In this document: positions 61,665 through 64,000 of the stretch, piece after piece
Layout of the letters: each line of letters begins with the position of its first letter
How positions within the stretch are numbered: the first letter of the stretch is position 1
Origin: Blautia pseudococcoides
Lineage (GTDB): Bacteria; Bacillota; Clostridia; Lachnospirales; Lachnospiraceae
Length of the DNA: 64,000 nucleotides
Assembly (NCBI RefSeq): GCF_001689125.2
Contig: NZ_CP015405.2
Span: 3,327,001-3,391,000 of the forward strand
Direction: 5' to 3'
Translations under genes and position numbers: made by a program
The notes under the pieces: generated by a model
The model's database searches: none
Seen by the model: only the letters and a program-made list of their open reading frames with translations
What the model was told of the DNA's origin: nothing

Positions 61665-63438
61665 ATTCTGTAACCGCAGCCGTATCCTGTCCGGACAAAA
61701 ACTGGCTGTTGTACAATTTGGCGTAAAATCCGTTTTTTTCAAGCAGTGACTTATGATCCCCCTGCTCCACAATGTTTCCGTTATCCATTACAAGGATCAC
61801 ATCCGCCTCCCGTATGGTGGACAGGCGGTGAGCCACAATAAAACTGGTCCTGCCCTGCATCATTTTTGCAAATGCCTCCTGAATATGCATCTCGGTCCTG
61901 GTATCAATGGAAGATGTGGCCTCATCCAAGATCAGCATAGGCGGAAGGCAGAGCATAACCCTGGTGATACACAGAAGTTGTTTCTGTCCCTGGGACAGGC
62001 CGCCGTCCTCTGTGATCACCGTATCATATCCCTTTGGCAGGCGCTTGATAAAACTGTGTGCATGGGAAGCCCTGGCCGCCGCCTTGATCTCCTCCTCCGA
62101 GGCATCCGGTTTTCCCATAATAATATTATCCCGGATTGTACCTGTTCGGAGCCAGGTATCCTGCAGCACCATCCCATAGGCACCCCGCAGGCTTTTTCTG
62201 GTAACACTGCGGATATCCCGGCTGCTGACCCGGATACTGCCCCTGTCCACATCGTAAAAACGCATGAGCAGGTTTATGATCGTGGTTTTCCCGCAGCCTG
62301 TGGGGCCTACGATGGCTACTCTCTGTCCGGGCTGCACATGCAGATTGAAATCCTGCACCAGTTTTGCCTCCGGTGAATAGGAGAAGTATACATGCTCCAG
62401 ATCCACTTTTCCGTCTGTATGTTCCAGAGTCTTTACATCCTCCGGCTCCGGTATCTGAGGCGTTTCCTCTATGAGCGCGAAGATACGGGAAGCACAGGCC
62501 AGCGCATTCTGAAGCTCTGTCACCACACCTGAAATCTCATTAAAGGGCTTGGTGTACTGGTTGGCATAACTCAGGAAACAAGAGAGCTGTCCCACTGTTA
62601 TGCCGCCGCTTATGACAGACAGCGCCCCCACCAAACCAACCCCTGCATACACAAGACTGTTGACAAAACGGGTACAGGGATTTGTCAGGGAGGAGAAGAA
62701 GATAGCTTTCAGGGAACAGTCTGCCAGCCGTTTGTTGATCTCGTCAAAATGCTCCAGGGCTTCCTCCTCATAATTAAATGCCTGGACCACTTTCTGGCCT
62801 CCGATCATTTCCTCCACAAGGGCAGTCTGCTCCCCGCGGGCCTCTGACTGCTGCCTGAACATGGTAAATGTCCTCTTGGCAATAAAGTTTGCCACAAAGA
62901 GGGAGAGCGGTGTGATCAGCACCACCACCAGCGTGATCCCCACATCTCTGGTGAGCATAAAAAGCAGAGTCCCCAGAATGGTGATCACCCCTGTGAAAAG
63001 CTGGGTGAATCCCATCAGCAGCCCGTCTGAGAACTGGTCCACATCTGCGATCACACGGCTTACCACCTCGCCGTAGGAATGGTCATCCATGTATTTCAGC
63101 GGAAGTATCTGTATTTTCCGAAATGCCTGGTTCCGCACATCCTGAACCGTGTGGTAGGCGATCTTATTGTTGCTCACATTCATGATCCACTGGGCCAGGG
63201 CTGTAAACAGGATCACAATGCCGATTTTCTGCAGTGTGTGCAGCACATAGACAAAATCAACCTTTCCCTTTTCTACAATATAATCAATGGCCTCACCTGT
63301 CAGGATGGGCACATACAGAGTCAGGACCACCGTCACTGCCGCCGCCCCAATAGACAGGATCAAAAACGGCCAATAATGCCGCACATATTTGAGTACCTTC
63401 CGGAGTGTTTCCCTCTGTGCTGATTTTTTCCTGTCCAT
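61663..63438 (-). CDS. ABC exporter half-transporter with canonical ATPase site
   Basis: About 591 residues. Six membrane segments in the first 310 residues, then an ATPase domain: Walker A VGPTGCGKTTIINLL, signature LSQGQKQLL, Walker B MLILDEATSSIDTRTEM with the catalytic Glu, and switch His in IVAHRLSTI. Start at 63438 has GAGAGGAGGAGGCATAAG. Follows its partner gene with no gap, so it should form a heterodimer with the protein at 63440-64000. Substrate unknown; such pairs (BmrCD, TM287/288, YheHI) export drugs, lipids or peptides. Confidence 0.9.
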   Translation of the reverse strand: MDRKKSAQRETLRKVLKYVRHYWPFLILSIGAAAVTVVLTLYVPILTGEAIDYIVEKGKVDFVYVLHTLQKIGIVILFTALAQWIMNVSNNKIAYHTVQDVRNQAFRKIQILPLKYMDDHSYGEVVSRVIADVDQFSDGLLMGFTQLFTGVITILGTLLFMLTRDVGITLVVVLITPLSLFVANFIAKRTFTMFRQQSEARGEQTALVEEMIGGQKVVQAFNYEEEALEHFDEINKRLADCSLKAIFFSSLTNPCTRFVNSLVYAGVGLVGALSVISGGITVGQLSCFLSYANQYTKPFNEISGVVTELQNALACASRIFALIEETPQIPEPEDVKTLEHTDGKVDLEHVYFSYSPEAKLVQDFNLHVQPGQRVAIVGPTGCGKTTIINLLMRFYDVDRGSIRVSSRDIRSVTRKSLRGAYGMVLQDTWLRTGTIRDNIIMGKPDASEEEIKAAARASHAHSFIKRLPKGYDTVITEDGGLSQGQKQLLCITRVMLCLPPMLILDEATSSIDTRTEMHIQEAFAKMMQGRTSFIVAHRLSTIREADVILVMDNGNIVEQGDHKSLLEKNGFYAKLYNSQFLSGQDTAAVTE

Positions 63439-63439
63439 C

Positions 63440-64000
63440 TTATGCCTCCTCCTCTCTGCGCTCAAACTGTGATTCATAAATTTCCCTGTACACGGTGCAG
63501 GTCTTCAAAAGCTCCCCGTGGCTGCCCGCCCCTGCCAGATGACCGTCCTCCATCACCAGGATCAAATCTGAGTACATGACAGAGGAGGCTCTCTGGGATA
63601 CAATAAATACCGTCATCTTGTCCTTCAGGTTCCCTATAGCCCGGCGCAGTCTGGCATCTGTGGCAAAGTCAAGGGCTGACGCACTGTCGTCCAGGATCAG
63701 GATCTCCGGGTTTTTCACTAAAGCCCTGGCAATGGTAAGGCGCTGTTTTTGTCCTCCGGAAAGGTTTTTTCCTCCCTGCACCACCTCTGTGTCCAGGCCG
63801 TCCTCCTTTTTCTCCACAAACTCCTTTGCCTGGGATATTTCCAGTACACGCCACAGCTCCTCATCAGACGCCCCCCGGTTTCCCCATAGAAGGTTCTCCC
63901 GTATGGTTCCTTTAAACAGCGATGCCTTCTGCAGGACCATGCCCACCTTCTGGCGGAGCTCGTGGATGGGATAATTTCTCACATCCACTCCGTTCACCCG
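63440..64000 (-). CDS. ABC exporter half-transporter, 5' part outside window, degenerate ATPase site
   Basis: The C-terminal 186 residues are inside the window, the membrane domain and Walker A are beyond 64000. The signature is LSGGQKQRLTIARAL and the Walker B ILILDDSASALDFATDARLR, so an Asp stands in place of the catalytic Glu; the switch residue is Gln in IVSQRASSV instead of His. Both changes mark the non-catalytic site of heterodimeric exporters. Ends 1 nt before the partner gene starts. Confidence 0.9.
   Translation of the reverse strand, partial: RVNGVDVRNYPIHELRQKVGMVLQKASLFKGTIRENLLWGNRGASDEELWRVLEISQAKEFVEKKEDGLDTEVVQGGKNLSGGQKQRLTIARALVKNPEILILDDSASALDFATDARLRRAIGNLKDKMTVFIVSQRASSVMYSDLILVMEDGHLAGAGSHGELLKTCTVYREIYESQFERREEEA

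Overview
The window comes from a spore-forming Clostridia genome, most likely a gut Lachnospiraceae. The evidence is sporulation genes on the minus strand at both ends of the locus (spoIIAA-spoIIAB-sigF-spoVAA-spoVAB and spoVAC-spoVAD-spoVAE), an alpha/beta-type small acid-soluble spore protein, a valS T-box, AGGAGG-type ribosome binding sites, LplABC-type sugar transporters without their own ATPase, and YesM/YesN-type two-component systems. No rRNA, tRNA or CRISPR array was seen. Almost every gene is on the minus strand; a plus-strand block lies at 27.0-33.2 kb.

Layout. 1-3.0 kb: 5' part of a tcdA-like gene, a 68-bp palindrome-bearing tandem repeat, then spoVAE/AD/AC. 3.2-3.8 kb: a small (p)ppGpp synthetase. 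3.9-42.2 kb: a large mannoside utilisation region. It holds two CUT1 sugar ABC transporters, two GH38 alpha-mannosidases, a GH125 alpha-mannosidase, a GH2 beta-mannosidase, a GH4 enzyme, a DUF4091/GH123-like enzyme, a lyxose/mannose isomerase, a PfkB kinase, an M17 aminopeptidase, a 525-residue protein of no recognised family, three phosphoesterase-type proteins (two PHP, one EEP), an OPA-like MFS transporter, a YesL-like protein and two sensor kinase/AraC-type regulator pairs. 42.5-44.6 kb: an Fpg/Nei-like protein, a zinc-ribbon protein and a WYL regulator. 44.7-47.4 kb: spoVAB to spoIIAA. 47.5-55.9 kb: TPR protein, a 49-residue protein, folC, an LTA-synthase-like protein, and valS with its T-box. 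56.0-56.5 kb: a cobalamin riboswitch followed only by a frameshifted gene remnant. 56.5-60.7 kb: SASP, a repeat-bearing CAP protein, PspC, DUF4097, DUF1700 and PadR. 60.7-64 kb: a possible structured leader ahead of a DUF4230 gene, then a heterodimeric ABC exporter, the second gene cut by the window end.

How it works together (inference). None of the glycosidases has a signal peptide, so oligosaccharides released elsewhere are probably imported by the two ABC systems and trimmed in the cytoplasm: alpha-linked mannose by GH38/GH125, the core Man-beta-GlcNAc bond by the GH2 enzyme. Free mannose could go to fructose (isomerase) and then fructose-6-phosphate (PfkB kinase). The PHP/EEP proteins, GH4 and the OPA-like transporter hint at phosphorylated or phosphodiester-linked glycans, and the aminopeptidase hints at glycopeptides. 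A near-identical 23-bp sequence precedes two of the mannoside transcription units and a weaker version precedes a third, a likely site for one of the AraC-type response regulators.

The sporulation genes suggest that an ancestral spoIIA-spoVA run has been split between spoVAB and spoVAC, with about 42 kb of metabolic genes lying between. Other notable points are a 5' fragment of a group IIC intron sitting exactly behind a terminator, the orphan cobalamin riboswitch, and several intraoperonic hairpins.
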